Below, piece by piece: positions 36,070 to 44,660 of a DNA stretch of 64,000 nucleotides. Below the pieces are notes generated by a model. That model did no database searches and had not been told where the DNA came from. It saw only the letters and a program-made list of their open reading frames with translations. The DNA is from Erythrobacter sp. WG (GTDB lineage Bacteria > Pseudomonadota > Alphaproteobacteria > Sphingomonadales > Sphingomonadaceae), in contig NZ_JAPFGY010000015.1 in NCBI RefSeq assembly GCF_026586795.1, positions 20,706-84,705 on the forward strand, written 5' to 3'. The translations under genes and the position numbers were made by a program. The number at the start of each line of letters is the position of its first letter. Positions within the stretch are counted from its first letter, which is position 1.

Positions 36070-37389
36070 TCATCCTCTTCCAAAGATCTTGCGGGTGCGG
36101 GCGATCCCGGCGAGCAGCGCGTCGACGTCAGCCTCGGTCGAATACAAGCCGAAGCTGGCGCGCGCGGTGGCCGGGACGCCGAGGTAATCCATCAGCGGCT
36201 GGGCGCAGTGATGCCCGGCGCGGATCGCGACATTGCTCTCGTCGAGGATCGTGCCGAGGTCGTGGGGGTGGATGTCACCCACCGCAAAGCTGACGATCCC
36301 GGCGCTGTCGGCGGGGCCGAACAGGCGCACGTCGTTCATCGCCCCGAGTTCGCGGCGGAGCTTGGCGACGAGCTGTTGTTCGTGGGCGTGAATGCGCTCC
36401 GGGCCGATTGCGGCGATGTAGTCCACCGCAGCTGCGAAGGCGACTGCTTCGGTGATCGCGGGCGTCCCGGCCTCGAACCTTTGCGGCCCGCTGGCATAGG
36501 TGGTCTTGGAAAAGGTCACGCGGTCGATCATCGCCCCGCCGCCCTGATAGGGGCGCATCTCGGCCAGCAGCTCCTTGCGCGCCCACAGCGCCCCGATCCC
36601 GGTCGGGCCGTAGAGCTTGTGCGCCGAGAAGACGTAGAAATCGCAATCGAGCGTCGCCACGTCCACGCCCATGTGCGGCGCCGACTGGCACCCGTCGAGC
36701 AGCAGCTTCGCGCCGACCTTGTGCGCCAGTGCGGCGGCGCGCCGGGCATCGAGCAGCGCGCCGGTGACGTTTGAGACATGGCCGAGCGCGACCAGCTTGT
36801 GCCGCTCGGTCAGCATGGCTTCGGCCGCATCGAGGTCGATCCGGTGATCGTCCGTCAGCGGGCAGACATCGATGTGGGCGCCCACCTCTTCCGCGACCAT
36901 CTGCCACGGCACGATGTTCGAATGGTGCTCGGCCTGCGAGAGGAGGATGCGGTCGCCCGGCTCGAGGTTCGCGCGGCCCCAGGTCTGCGCGACGAGGTTG
37001 ATCGCCTCGGTCGCGCCGCGGGTGAAGACCAGCTCGTCCTCGAGCCCGCCGATGAACTTGGCGACGGTGCGCCGCGCGGCCTCGTAGGCGAGCGTCATCT
37101 CGGCCGAGCGGGTGTAGACCCCGCGGTGGACGGTCGCGTAATCCTCCCCCAGCGCGCGCGCCATGGCGTCGATAACGCTGCGCGGCTTCTGCGCAGTGGC
37201 GGCGGTGTCGAGGTAATGCCAGGGCTTGCCATCATGGGTGACCATGCCGGGGAAGTCGGCCCTGAACCCGTTCGCCTCGAGCGCAGTCGAGAGGCCGGTC
37301 GCAGGTGTCTCGACTGACGACCGAAGGTCGGCAGCCTGTCCTGAGCCTGCCGAAGGGCTCGACACAAACGGAGGTTGAGTGGTGCTCAC
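36070..37389 (-). CDS. sufS: Cysteine desulfurase SufS with repeat-derived N-terminus
   Basis: A 439-residue PLP enzyme that mobilises sulfur from cysteine. The PLP Lys is in FSAHKLYGPTG and the catalytic Cys in IRAGHHCAQPLM, and EHHSNIVPWQ is also conserved. The usual N-terminus begins just before FRADFPGM; here residues 7-41 are encoded by a family B repeat. Translation must start inside or before the repeat, because FRADFPG is conserved and no other start lies between. GTG 37389 overlaps the sufD TGA (GTGA). Extension does not disrupt the fold. Confidence 0.93.
   Translation of the reverse strand: MSTTQPPFVSSPSAGSGQAADLRSSVETPATGLSTALEANGFRADFPGMVTHDGKPWHYLDTAATAQKPRSVIDAMARALGEDYATVHRGVYTRSAEMTLAYEAARRTVAKFIGGLEDELVFTRGATEAINLVAQTWGRANLEPGDRILLSQAEHHSNIVPWQMVAEEVGAHIDVCPLTDDHRIDLDAAEAMLTERHKLVALGHVSNVTGALLDARRAAALAHKVGAKLLLDGCQSAPHMGVDVATLDCDFYVFSAHKLYGPTGIGALWARKELLAEMRPYQGGGAMIDRVTFSKTTYASGPQRFEAGTPAITEAVAFAAAVDYIAAIGPERIHAHEQQLVAKLRRELGAMNDVRLFGPADSAGIVSFAVGDIHPHDLGTILDESNVAIRAGHHCAQPLMDYLGVPATARASFGLYSTEADVDALLAGIARTRKIFGRG
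37268..37371. repeat. Palindromic repeat, family B, copy 2 (inside sufS)
   Basis: A 104-bp version: outer arms as in copy 1 plus an inner segment with GGCAGGCTCAGGACAGGC-type sequence on the minus strand. It begins CCGTTCGCCTCGAGCGCAGT on the plus strand. It encodes SufS residues 7-41, including SAGSGQAAD and SVETPATGLSTALEANG, in frame with no stop. Confidence 0.85.
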
Positions 37390-38141
37390 AGCCTCGCCCC
37401 CTCCAGCGCCGCCAGCGCCGCTTCGAGCAGCCCCTCGCGCTCGGCCTCGTCCTCCAGCGCCACGAAGGCGTCGCCGATGAAGGCCTGCACCAGCAGGCGC
37501 TGCGCCGTCGCCGGGTCGAGCCCCCGCGCCATCATGTAGAAGCGCGCGGCCTCGTCGAGCGCGCCGACGGTGGCGCCGTGGGCGCATTTGACGTCATCGG
37601 CGAAGATTTCGAGCTGCGGGACGGCATTGGCGCTCGCCCCTGCCTCCAGCAGCAGGCCCTTGAAGTCCTGCGCCGCGTCGGCCCTCTGCGCGTGGCGAGC
37701 GACCTTGATTTCGCCGAGGAAATTGCCTGTCGCCCCCGCCCAGTGCACCGCGCGAACCGTCTGGTTGGAGGTCGCCTCGGGCTCGGCATGGACGACCTGC
37801 GTGACGAATTCGCGGGTCACGCCTGCCCCGCCGATGGTGACGCCGCCGAATTCGAAATGGGCACCCTTCGCGAGCCGCACCTCGACCTCGACGCGGGTGT
37901 AGTCCGCACCGCGGTTGACCACGAACAGCTCGGCCCGCGCGCCTTCGCCGAGGTTCAGGCGGATGCGGTGCAGCTCGGGCGCTTCGGAGCCGACCGTCAT
38001 CGCGTGCCGCCGCGTCTCACAGGGGGCGAGGGTGATCTCTTGCCACTGGTCGAGCGCCGCCGCGCCGAGCCGCGCCACGCCGTCCATGTCGGCATAGCGC
38101 CACGCCTCGTCACGCCGGGTGGGGAGGGTTGCGGTGGTCAT
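37386..38141 (-). CDS. sufD: Fe-S scaffold subunit SufD
   Basis: A 251-residue, shorter-than-E. coli SufD. The beta-helical core is visible: RAVHWAGATGNFLGEIKVARHAQ, then the conserved NAVPQLEIFADDVKCAHGATVG with the Cys/His metal-proximal pair, and the C-terminal helix AQRLLVQAFIGDAF. ATG 38141 overlaps the upstream stop (ATGA). Confidence 0.92.
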   Translation of the reverse strand: MTTATLPTRRDEAWRYADMDGVARLGAAALDQWQEITLAPCETRRHAMTVGSEAPELHRIRLNLGEGARAELFVVNRGADYTRVEVEVRLAKGAHFEFGGVTIGGAGVTREFVTQVVHAEPEATSNQTVRAVHWAGATGNFLGEIKVARHAQRADAAQDFKGLLLEAGASANAVPQLEIFADDVKCAHGATVGALDEAARFYMMARGLDPATAQRLLVQAFIGDAFVALEDEAEREGLLEAALAALEGARL

Positions 38142-38518
38142 GACCGCTTGCTCCTGCGCTCGGCGACGAGTGCGGCGATGCCTGCCTCGCGCTTGGCGAA
38201 AAGGCAGTCGTAGACCTTCTCGGCTGCGAGCAACGCGTTGATCCGCTGCTCCTTCTCGGCTTTCGGAAGCTTGGCGTTCTCGATGGTCGAGAACCGCGGC
38301 GCCAAGGGCACCATGCATTGGATCATCGCGTCGCAGCCGATCCCATCGATCGCCTTGTCCCCGGTCGAGCGCTTGGTCTTGCAAGTCGCGGCGCCCTTGT
38401 TCATCCGCCACGTCCCGCGCCAGTTGCGCAGGCGGTTGGCTACGACGGTGATTTCGTTGTCGGCTGGTGCTTCGGCGACCGGCTGCGCGGCAGCGAGCGC
38501 AAGGGCGGCGAGCAGCAT
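38138..38518 (-). CDS. Secreted Cys-containing hypothetical protein within suf operon
   Basis: A 126-residue protein with an N-terminal signal peptide (MLLAALALAAAQPVAEA). The mature part has cysteines in GAATCKTK, GIGCDAMIQC and VYDCLFAK, four in all, suggesting disulfides in the periplasm. It lies between sufC and sufD with start/stop overlaps on both sides, so it is cotranslated with a cytosolic system, an odd pairing. ATG 38518 is preferred to GTG 38521. Not a known suf component. Confidence 0.75.
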   Translation of the reverse strand: MLLAALALAAAQPVAEAPADNEITVVANRLRNWRGTWRMNKGAATCKTKRSTGDKAIDGIGCDAMIQCMVPLAPRFSTIENAKLPKAEKEQRINALLAAEKVYDCLFAKREAGIAALVAERRSKRS

Positions 38519-39261
38519 CACGCCATCACCGCGTCGTAGCCCTCGGCCTCGAGCCGCAGCGCAAGTTCCGGACCGCCGGTCTCGACGATGCGGCCGCCTG
38601 CAAGGATGCTGACCTTGTCGGGCTTCACCACGTCGAGCAGGCGCTGGTAGTGGGTGATCAGCAGCACCGCCTTGTCGGGGCTGCGCATGATCGCGTTGAT
38701 CCCCGCGCCGACGATCCTGAGCGCATCAATATCGAGGCCGGAATCGGTCTCGTCCAGCACCGCGAAGGCGGGGTCGAGGATGCCCATCTGCACCATCTCG
38801 GCGCGCTTCTTCTCGCCGCCGGAGAAGCCGACATTGACCTGCCTTTTCAGCATTTCCATGTCCATCCTGAGCAGCGCGGCCTTGTCCTTGGCGAGCTTCA
38901 GGAACTCGCCCCCCGACAGCGGTTCTTCCCCACGCGCCTTGCGCTGCGCGTTGAGCGCCTCGCGCAGGAACTGGACGTTGGAGACGCCGGGGATCTCGAC
39001 CGGATATTGGAAGCCGAGGAACAGGCCCTTCGCCGCGCGCTCGTGCGGTTCCAGCGCCAGCAGGTCCTCGCCCCGGAAGGTCACGCTGCCCTCGGTCACT
39101 TCGTAACCGGGCTTGCCGCCCAGCACATTGGTCAGCGTCGACTTGCCCGCGCCATTGGGGCCCATGATCGCATGGACCTCGCCCGCGGGGACTTCGAGCG
39201 TGAGGCCCTTGAGGATCGGCTTATCGCCGACGGAGGCGTGGAGATTGGTGATTTCGAGCAT
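38518..39261 (-). CDS. sufC: Fe-S scaffold ATPase SufC
   Basis: A 247-residue ABC ATPase of the SufBCD complex. Walker A GPNGAGKST, signature FSGGEKKRAEM, Walker B FAVLDETDSGLD and H-loop ITHYQRLL are present. Start ATG 39261; a short ORF extension to 39282 is not used. A family A repeat occupies the gap between it and the upstream gene. Confidence 0.95.
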   Translation of the reverse strand: MLEITNLHASVGDKPILKGLTLEVPAGEVHAIMGPNGAGKSTLTNVLGGKPGYEVTEGSVTFRGEDLLALEPHERAAKGLFLGFQYPVEIPGVSNVQFLREALNAQRKARGEEPLSGGEFLKLAKDKAALLRMDMEMLKRQVNVGFSGGEKKRAEMVQMGILDPAFAVLDETDSGLDIDALRIVGAGINAIMRSPDKAVLLITHYQRLLDVVKPDKVSILAGGRIVETGGPELALRLEAEGYDAVMA

Positions 39262-39282
39262 CGGTTCAGTTCTCTGTTTCAT

Positions 39283-39362
39283 CGTCTCCCCGGCCTTGAG
39301 CCGGGGTCCCGCTGTCTTGAGGCGGGAAGAAAGCGGGGTCCCGGGTCAAGCCCGGGAAGACG
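39283..39362. repeat. Palindromic repeat, family A, copy 2
   Basis: An 80-bp element (CGTCTCCCCGGCCTTGAGCC on the left; TCCCGGGTCAAGCCCGGGAA on the right) in the suf operon. Its right arm encodes the last five residues and the TGA of the DUF559 gene, so the copy overlaps coding sequence by 17 bp. Confidence 0.88.
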
Positions 39363-39900
39363 AAAGGGGTCTGGGCTTGCGATCATCGCCTTTCGGCTTG
39401 GGGCGCGAATAAGTCTGCTTGGGGTTGGCCGCCTTGTGCGCGCGGGCGGCTTCCTTCTTGGCCGCGATCCGCTCGCGGATGGCGAGGGTGAGGCGCTGGA
39501 GCACCGCGTCGATATCCTCGAGGATGTCCTTGGCCGCGATGCGCATCACCTGAATGCCGACGCTCTCGAGGCTCTTGTCGCGGCGCTTGGCGAGCGTGTC
39601 GTTCTGCCCCTCCTCGTCGATCGCCAGCGCGAGGCCGAGGTTGTGGCAGTTGAAATCGACAATCGCGCTGCCGACCACCGCGTGCCGCTTGAAGGTGTAG
39701 CGGCCCATGTCCGCGGCGGCGAATTTGGCGGCGAGCGCCTTGTGCGCCTCGGACGAATGGCGGCGCAGCTCGCGCGCCTGTTCGTGCAGCGCATCGAGCC
39801 GCTTCTCCGAAATCTCCCACCCGCGCCCCTTCTTCTTGAGCGCGGGGGCTTCGGCAGTGGCGGCCTCGGGGTTGAGGGCGAGGGTTTTGCGGTTGGTCAT
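39346..39900 (-). CDS. DUF559 family protein
   Basis: A 184-residue protein. The central region RYTFKRHAVVGSAIVDFNCH...LALAIDEEGQ resembles the DUF559 restriction-endonuclease-like fold, with a plausible acidic set in VDFN and DEEGQ; the ending is a basic, Lys/Arg-rich tail. Residues 180-184 and the stop come from a family A repeat, so the native C-terminus has probably been replaced. It sits inside the suf operon and is likely cotranscribed. Confidence 0.72.
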   Translation of the reverse strand: MTNRKTLALNPEAATAEAPALKKKGRGWEISEKRLDALHEQARELRRHSSEAHKALAAKFAAADMGRYTFKRHAVVGSAIVDFNCHNLGLALAIDEEGQNDTLAKRRDKSLESVGIQVMRIAAKDILEDIDAVLQRLTLAIRERIAAKKEAARAHKAANPKQTYSRPKPKGDDRKPRPLSSSRA

Positions 39901-39906
39901 TTCAAA

Positions 39907-40452
39907 TCAGAAACCTGTTCCGAGATCGGCAAAGATATCTGCGACGTCCTGATTCCATTCCGGATGATCAACTTCCGGGATTGGCGGGTCGCACGGCTCG
40001 AAGCCAGCCAACAGAACGGCGGCAATTTGAGGTGCCTTTGCACAGGGCTGACTGGCAATCCGTGCGGCGATACGTTCATCGAAGCAATTTCTTGTCGGTT
40101 CCAGCCCATCGTGCACAAACCCGCCAGCACAGGCCCGTTCGTTGATTTCGAGCAATAGCTTCTTTTCCAGATCCATCTCGTAATCAGCCGCCCAGCAGCC
40201 TTCCCAAAGCCAAATGTCATCTGGAGCACCAAGCCAGAAGATCTGCTTTGCCACAGCAATGCTGCACTGCGGCTCCCGCACCATGAAATAGAGCGGCAGC
40301 GGCCCATACCCCCAGTTGTAATGAGCGGCTGCGAACAACCAATAGGTCTGAGGCTTGTCATGGAACCAATCGATGAAGCGGACGAAGGCTTCCTCACGGG
40401 CGTGCCCGATCCCTTCGGCGCTAAGTTCCTTGACGCGCTCCGCGATGTTCAC
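39907..40452 (-). CDS. A+T-rich, DUF4274-like protein inserted in suf operon
   Basis: A 181-residue soluble protein. [20 protein letters not shown] followed by [17 protein letters not shown] matches the DUF4274 pattern of immunity-like proteins. Base composition and codon use (AAT, TTT, GAT, AAA) differ sharply from neighbouring suf genes, which points to transfer. Its GTG overlaps the sufB TGA (GTGA), so it is translationally coupled and expressed with the Fe-S machinery. Family assignment by eye; foreign composition is directly seen. Confidence 0.65.
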   Translation of the reverse strand: MNIAERVKELSAEGIGHAREEAFVRFIDWFHDKPQTYWLFAAAHYNWGYGPLPLYFMVREPQCSIAVAKQIFWLGAPDDIWLWEGCWAADYEMDLEKKLLLEINERACAGGFVHDGLEPTRNCFDERIAARIASQPCAKAPQIAAVLLAGFEPCDPPIPEVDHPEWNQDVADIFADLGTGF

Positions 40453-41930
40453 CCCACGCTCCCCTCAAGCGAAATCGCCAGCAGCTTCTGCGCCTCGACG
40501 GCAAACTCCATCGGCAGCTCTTTCAGAACGTCCTTGGCAAAGCCGTTGACGATCAGCGCGACGGCTTCCTCTTCCCCAAGCCCGCGCTGCATCGCGTAGA
40601 ACAGCTGTTCGTCGCTGATCTTGCTGGTGGTCGCCTCGTGCTCGATCTGCGCGCTGGGGTTCTTGACCTCGATATAGGGCACGGTGTGTGCGCCGCATTG
40701 ATCGCCCAAGAGCAGGCTGTCGCACTGGGTGAAGTTGCGCACGCCGCTCGCGGTCGGGCCGACGCGCACCAGCCCGCGATAGGTGTTGTTCGACTTGCCG
40801 GCCGATATCCCCTTGGAGATGATCGTCGAGCGGCTGTTCTTGCCGTTGTGGATCATCTTGGTGCCGGTATCGGCCTGCTGGAAGTTGTTGGTGACCGCAA
40901 CCGAGTAGAACTCGCCCACGCTATCCTCGCCGTTGAGGACGCAGGAGGGGTACTTCCACGTCACCGCTGAACCCGTCTCCACCTGCGTCCAGCTGACCTT
41001 CGAACGGTCCCCCTGGCACAGCGCGCGCTTGGTGACGAAGTTGTAGATCCCGCCCTTGCCCTCGGCATTGCCGGGGTACCAGTTCTGCACGGTCGAATAC
41101 TTGATCTCGGCATCGTCGAGCGCGACCAGTTCGACCACAGCGGCGTGGAGCTGGTTCTCGTCCCTCATCGGGGCGGTGCAGCCTTCGAGGTAGCTGACAT
41201 AGGCGCCCTTGTCGGCGATGATCAGAGTACGCTCGAACTGGCCGGTGTTCTCGGCGTTGATGCGGAAATAGGTGGAAAGCTCCATCGGGCAGCGCACGCC
41301 TTCGGGCACGTAGACGAAGGTGCCGTCGGAGAAGACCGCGCAATTCAATGCCGCGAAATAATTGTCGCGCACCGGCACGACGCGCCCCAGCCACTGCTTC
41401 ACCAGCTCGGGATATTCGCGGATCGCCTCGGAGATCGAAAGGAAGATCACGCCCGCGCGCTTCAGCTCCTCGCGGAAGGTGGTGGCGACGCTGACGGAAT
41501 CGAACACCGCGTCCACCGCGACCTTGCGCGCGCCCTCGACCCCGGCGAGCACTTCCTGCTCCGCCACGGGAATGCCGAGCTTGTCGTAGACCGCCTTGAT
41601 CTCGGGATCGAGTTCATCGAGCGAAGCGATGGTCGCCTTCTTCTTGGGCGCGGCGTAGTAATAGGCGTCCTGATAGTCGATCGGCGGATAGCCGAGCTTG
41701 GCCCACTCGGGCTCCTCCATGGTCTGCCACAGGCGGAAGGCCTTGAGGCGCCATTCGAGCATCCATTCGGGCTCGTTCTTCTTGGCGCTGATGAAGCGCA
41801 CGGTGTCCTCGTTCAGGCCCTTGGGCGCGAACTCGGTGTCGATGTCGGCCGACCAGCCATGCTCGTAATCGGCGACCTTGGCGGCGGCTTCTCGCGCCTC
41901 GCGGTCCTGAATGTCGATGTCTTCGCTCAT
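40449..41930 (-). CDS. sufB: Fe-S scaffold subunit SufB
   Basis: A 493-residue protein of the SufBCD scaffold. Core motifs include [52 protein letters not shown] region ([16 protein letters not shown]) and [23 protein letters not shown] 41930 overlaps the rrf2 stop region; a longer frame to 42053 is non-homologous. Confidence 0.95.
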   Translation of the reverse strand: MSEDIDIQDREAREAAAKVADYEHGWSADIDTEFAPKGLNEDTVRFISAKKNEPEWMLEWRLKAFRLWQTMEEPEWAKLGYPPIDYQDAYYYAAPKKKATIASLDELDPEIKAVYDKLGIPVAEQEVLAGVEGARKVAVDAVFDSVSVATTFREELKRAGVIFLSISEAIREYPELVKQWLGRVVPVRDNYFAALNCAVFSDGTFVYVPEGVRCPMELSTYFRINAENTGQFERTLIIADKGAYVSYLEGCTAPMRDENQLHAAVVELVALDDAEIKYSTVQNWYPGNAEGKGGIYNFVTKRALCQGDRSKVSWTQVETGSAVTWKYPSCVLNGEDSVGEFYSVAVTNNFQQADTGTKMIHNGKNSRSTIISKGISAGKSNNTYRGLVRVGPTASGVRNFTQCDSLLLGDQCGAHTVPYIEVKNPSAQIEHEATTSKISDEQLFYAMQRGLGEEEAVALIVNGFAKDVLKELPMEFAVEAQKLLAISLEGSVG

Positions 41931-42361
41931 GCCAGATGGTCCTCGGCGGGAGTGGGGGACGCGACGGGGCCGCGCAGCTGGGCGAGGGTGATCCCCGCCA
42001 GCGCGCTGCGCAGCGCGTCGTTGATGATCGGCCAGTGCGGCTTCATGTTGCACCCGCTCTCGAAGTCGCAGGGGGTGTGATCAATGCAGGCGGTGAGCGC
42101 GATGCGCCCTTCGATCGCCTCGACGATGTCGGCAACCGTGATCGCCGCCGCCGGACGCCCGAGCTGGAGGCCGCCGTGGGCGCCCCGCACGCTGCGCAGC
42201 AGGCCTGCCGCCGTCAGTCTCGATACCAGCTTCTGCACCGTCGGCACCGGCAGCCCGGTCTCGGTCGCAAGCTCGGCCGCGCTGACCCGGCCGTTGCCGC
42301 AATGGAGCGCGGCCTGGCACATCGTGATGACGGCATAGTCGGCAAGGTTCGACAGGCGCAT
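41927..42361 (-). CDS. Rrf2/IscR-family regulator of suf operon
   Basis: A 144-residue winged-helix repressor. [38 protein letters not shown]; the three cluster Cys are in [17 protein letters not shown], with the spacing expected for an Fe-S sensing Rrf2. It is first in the suf operon and overlaps the sufB start, so it is likely autoregulated through the palindrome at 42376. Confidence 0.92.
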   Translation of the reverse strand: MRLSNLADYAVITMCQAALHCGNGRVSAAELATETGLPVPTVQKLVSRLTAAGLLRSVRGAHGGLQLGRPAAAITVADIVEAIEGRIALTACIDHTPCDFESGCNMKPHWPIINDALRSALAGITLAQLRGPVASPTPAEDHLA

Positions 42362-42375
42362 TGCGAGTGATTCTC

Positions 42376-42429
42376 AATTCGGACCGAATCAGTCCGAATT
42401 GAATTAGGATCAATTCGTTCGCATTACAA
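42376..42429 (-). promoter_or_regulatory. suf operon promoter and palindromic operator
   Basis: On the minus strand a -35 TTGTAA (42429-42424), 17-bp spacer and -10 TAATTC (42406-42401) are followed at once by AATTCGGAC-7 nt-GTCCGAATT (42376-42400), a perfect 9-bp inverted repeat covering the likely transcription start. The rrf2 ATG is 15 nt beyond. The layout fits autorepression by the Rrf2 regulator; an iron-responsive factor is an alternative. Confidence 0.65.
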
Positions 42430-42452
42430 CCGCCGAGGCATGCCCGGCGGCG

Positions 42453-43373
42453 TTACTCGGCGGCGGACCGCAGCGGCGTGCCCGCATCGCCGTGCGCGGC
42501 CGGGTCGAGCAGCTTCTCCACGAGCGACTGGCGCCGGAACTGCGAGGGCGTGCGGCCGGTGTAGCGGCGGATGTCGCGGATCAGGTGCGCCTGATCGAAG
42601 TAGGTCGCCATCAGCTGGTCATGCACTTCCTCGCTGATCCCCGTCTGCGAGAGCAGCATCGCCGCCCGCAGCGCGCGGAACCGCTTGAGCACCTGCGCGG
42701 GAGCGACTCCGAAGAAGCGGCGGCAGATGCGCTGCACCTGGCGCGGCGAGACGGTGACGCTGCCATAGAGCTCGGCGAGGTCCGGATCGAAGCCGCTCCC
42801 CAGCCACCGCAAGATCGCCTCCACGACCGCCACGTGATCGGCGCGCAGCCGGTGGGAGCCCGCAGCGACGACCTCGGTGAGTGTCGCGCAGACCGCCTCC
42901 GGCGCGATCAGCCCGTCACGGCAGGCCGCAGCGGCGGCTTCGAGCGCGGCGATCTGGTCTGGTGCGAACACGGCTTCCGGGGGGATCAGCCGGTCGTGCA
43001 CCTCGTCGGCCGGAAGATTCGCGAGCCGCTGCCAGGCCACGTGGGTCAGGGAGGCGCCGATCTGCAGCGCCGAACCTTCGAGCAGGCCGCGCGCGCTGCG
43101 CATCTGCGGCGCCTTGATCACGATAGAGCCCGATTCGCCCACGCTTCCGTCGGCGAAGGTGAAACGGACCTGGCCGCGCACCATCACCATCAGCTGCGCC
43201 GAATAGGCCGGAACCGGCTCCTCGATGGGAACGCTTCCGGTTTCGATGATGTAAAAGGTGTTGATCAGACCGCCAGCATCGGCCGGAGGCGGGATCATCT
43301 TCGTATGAAACTCCAACCTCGAGCGAACCCTCGCGGGCCCTCCAACTGGCTTCTGCGACCTAACGGTCAACAT
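42453..43373 (-). CDS. AraC-family transcriptional regulator
   Basis: A 306-residue protein. The C-terminal about 100 residues form the double-HTH: LYGSVTVSPRQVQRICRRFFGVAP then FDQAHLIRDIRRYTGRTPSQFR. The N-terminal cupin-like sensor domain is DUF6597-like. Regulated target unknown. A 45-bp gap separates its start from a minus-strand terminator, consistent with a leader (see 43418). Confidence 0.88.
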   Translation of the reverse strand: MLTVRSQKPVGGPARVRSRLEFHTKMIPPPADAGGLINTFYIIETGSVPIEEPVPAYSAQLMVMVRGQVRFTFADGSVGESGSIVIKAPQMRSARGLLEGSALQIGASLTHVAWQRLANLPADEVHDRLIPPEAVFAPDQIAALEAAAAACRDGLIAPEAVCATLTEVVAAGSHRLRADHVAVVEAILRWLGSGFDPDLAELYGSVTVSPRQVQRICRRFFGVAPAQVLKRFRALRAAMLLSQTGISEEVHDQLMATYFDQAHLIRDIRRYTGRTPSQFRRQSLVEKLLDPAAHGDAGTPLRSAAE

Positions 43374-43417
43374 ACTGCGCAGACGCGGAGCATTTGTCGA
43401 GAGTCCACGAACTTACG

Positions 43418-43449
43418 AAAAAAGGGCGGCGCCCACGAGGGACGCCGCC
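43418..43449 (-). terminator. Intrinsic terminator (minus strand)
   Basis: On the minus strand, GGCGGCGTCCCTCGTGGGCG forms an about 10-bp G/C stem with CGCCGCCC and is followed by TTTTTT. No gene precedes it on this strand for more than 10 kb, which is why a small RNA or leader is proposed. Confidence 0.85.
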
Positions 43450-43526
43450 TTTGCAAGTCAAGGAACTCTTTGCATTGCTGCTCCGAGCCCTTCGGGTCGC
43501 AAGAGAGGCATACGCTTCGATTCGCC
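43418..43526 (-). ncRNA. Candidate small RNA or attenuated leader upstream of araC gene
   Basis: The minus strand carries a TACAAT -10 at 43538-43533, then about 108 nt with a small hairpin (CGACCCGAAGGGCTCG) and a strong terminator at 43449-43418. The araC-type start lies 45 nt beyond the terminator, so this could be a stand-alone small RNA or a leader that decides read-through. A five-codon frame (MQRVP, 43475-43458) lies just before the terminator. The -35 is weak. Confidence 0.45.
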
Positions 43527-43615
43527 GGGTGGATTGTATGCAAGCGACACGGCGGGCCATCGCTGCACCGAGAGCGGCTCGACATGGCCCACGGGCTGGC
43601 ATAGGCGGCAAGGCC

Positions 43616-44650
43616 ATGCTGTTCCGCCTCGTCCGCCCCGCGCTGTTCGCCCTCGGTCCCGAGACCGGGCACCGCCTCGCCCTGCGGGCACTCGCGGCCT
43701 TGCCGACGCAGGCCCCTGCGCGGGCGGGACCGCTGGCGGTCGATGTCGCGGGGCTCGCCTTTCCCAACCCGGTCGGCGTTGCGGCAGGGTTCGACAAGGA
43801 CGCCGAGGTGCCCGACGCGCTGCTGGGCCTCGGCTTCGGCTGCACCGAGGTTGGCTCGATCACCCCGCTCCCGCAGACGGGCAATCCCAGTCCGCGCCTT
43901 TTCCGGCTGGTCGAGGACGAGGGCGTCATCAATCGTATGGGGTTCAACAATGGCGGGGGCGCGGCGGCGCTGGCGCGGCTCCGGCAGCGCGCCGGGCGGC
44001 CCGGAATCGTCGGGGTCAACATCGGCGCGAACAAGGATTCGGCCGATCGCATCGCCGATTACGCGGTAATGGCGCGGATGATGGCCCCGGTGGCCAGCTA
44101 CCTTTGCGTCAACATCTCCAGCCCCAACACCCCGGGCCTGCGCGCGCTTCAGGACGAGAGCGCGCTCACCGGCCTTATCGATGCCGTGATTGCGGCCCGC
44201 GGCGAGACCGGCAGCACTCCCCCGATCTTCCTCAAGGTCGCGCCCGATCTCGAGCCTGCCGATATCGACGCCATCGCCCGCATCGCCCTGGACAAGCAGC
44301 TGGGCGCGCTGGTGGTCTCGAACACCACGATCTCGCGGCCCGCGTTGCGCTCGCACCATGCGGGCGAGTCCGGCGGGCTATCGGGCGCGCCCTTGCGCGC
44401 GCTAGCCACGCAGCGCCTGCGCGATTTCCGCAAGGCCACCGGCGGGGCGATCCCGCTCGTCGGCGTCGGCGGGATCGCGACCGCAGAGCACGCATGGGAG
44501 CGGATCCGCGCGGGCGCCAGTCTCGTGCAGCTCTATTCGGCGATGGTCTACGAAGGCCCCGGCCTCGGGGCGCGAATCGCGCGGGGGCTCGAGACGTTGA
44601 TGCGCCGCGACGGGTTCGCCAGCATTGCCGAAGCGGTGGGAAGCGAATAG
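43616..44650 (+). CDS. pyrD: Dihydroorotate dehydrogenase (quinone), class 2
   Basis: A 344-residue membrane-associated flavoenzyme of pyrimidine synthesis. The N-terminal helix MLFRLVRPALFALGPETGHRL is the class 2 membrane-association segment; PNPVGVAAGFDKDAEV, SITPLPQTGNPSPRLFRL, NRMGFNNGG and NISSPNTPGLR (catalytic Ser) follow, and GVGGIATAEHAWERIRAGAS binds FMN. ATG 43616 is chosen because upstream residues are unconserved. Confidence 0.95.
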   Translation: MLFRLVRPALFALGPETGHRLALRALAALPTQAPARAGPLAVDVAGLAFPNPVGVAAGFDKDAEVPDALLGLGFGCTEVGSITPLPQTGNPSPRLFRLVEDEGVINRMGFNNGGGAAALARLRQRAGRPGIVGVNIGANKDSADRIADYAVMARMMAPVASYLCVNISSPNTPGLRALQDESALTGLIDAVIAARGETGSTPPIFLKVAPDLEPADIDAIARIALDKQLGALVVSNTTISRPALRSHHAGESGGLSGAPLRALATQRLRDFRKATGGAIPLVGVGGIATAEHAWERIRAGASLVQLYSAMVYEGPGLGARIARGLETLMRRDGFASIAEAVGSE

Positions 44651-44660
44651 CACCGTCGCG

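Noticed and set aside
38467..40158. A 563-codon plus-strand frame opposite sufC and DUF559
   Set aside because: It is the complement of well-supported suf genes and crosses a palindromic repeat; no domain is visible in its translation.
43458..43475. Five-codon leader peptide MQRVP
   Set aside because: No ribosome binding site of note and no run of a single amino acid suggesting attenuation; reported only as a possibility in the leader.
43418..43526. SRP RNA or transcribed repeat upstream of araC
   Set aside because: An AGCAGC string is present, but not the symmetric SRP domain IV; not similar to families A-C.
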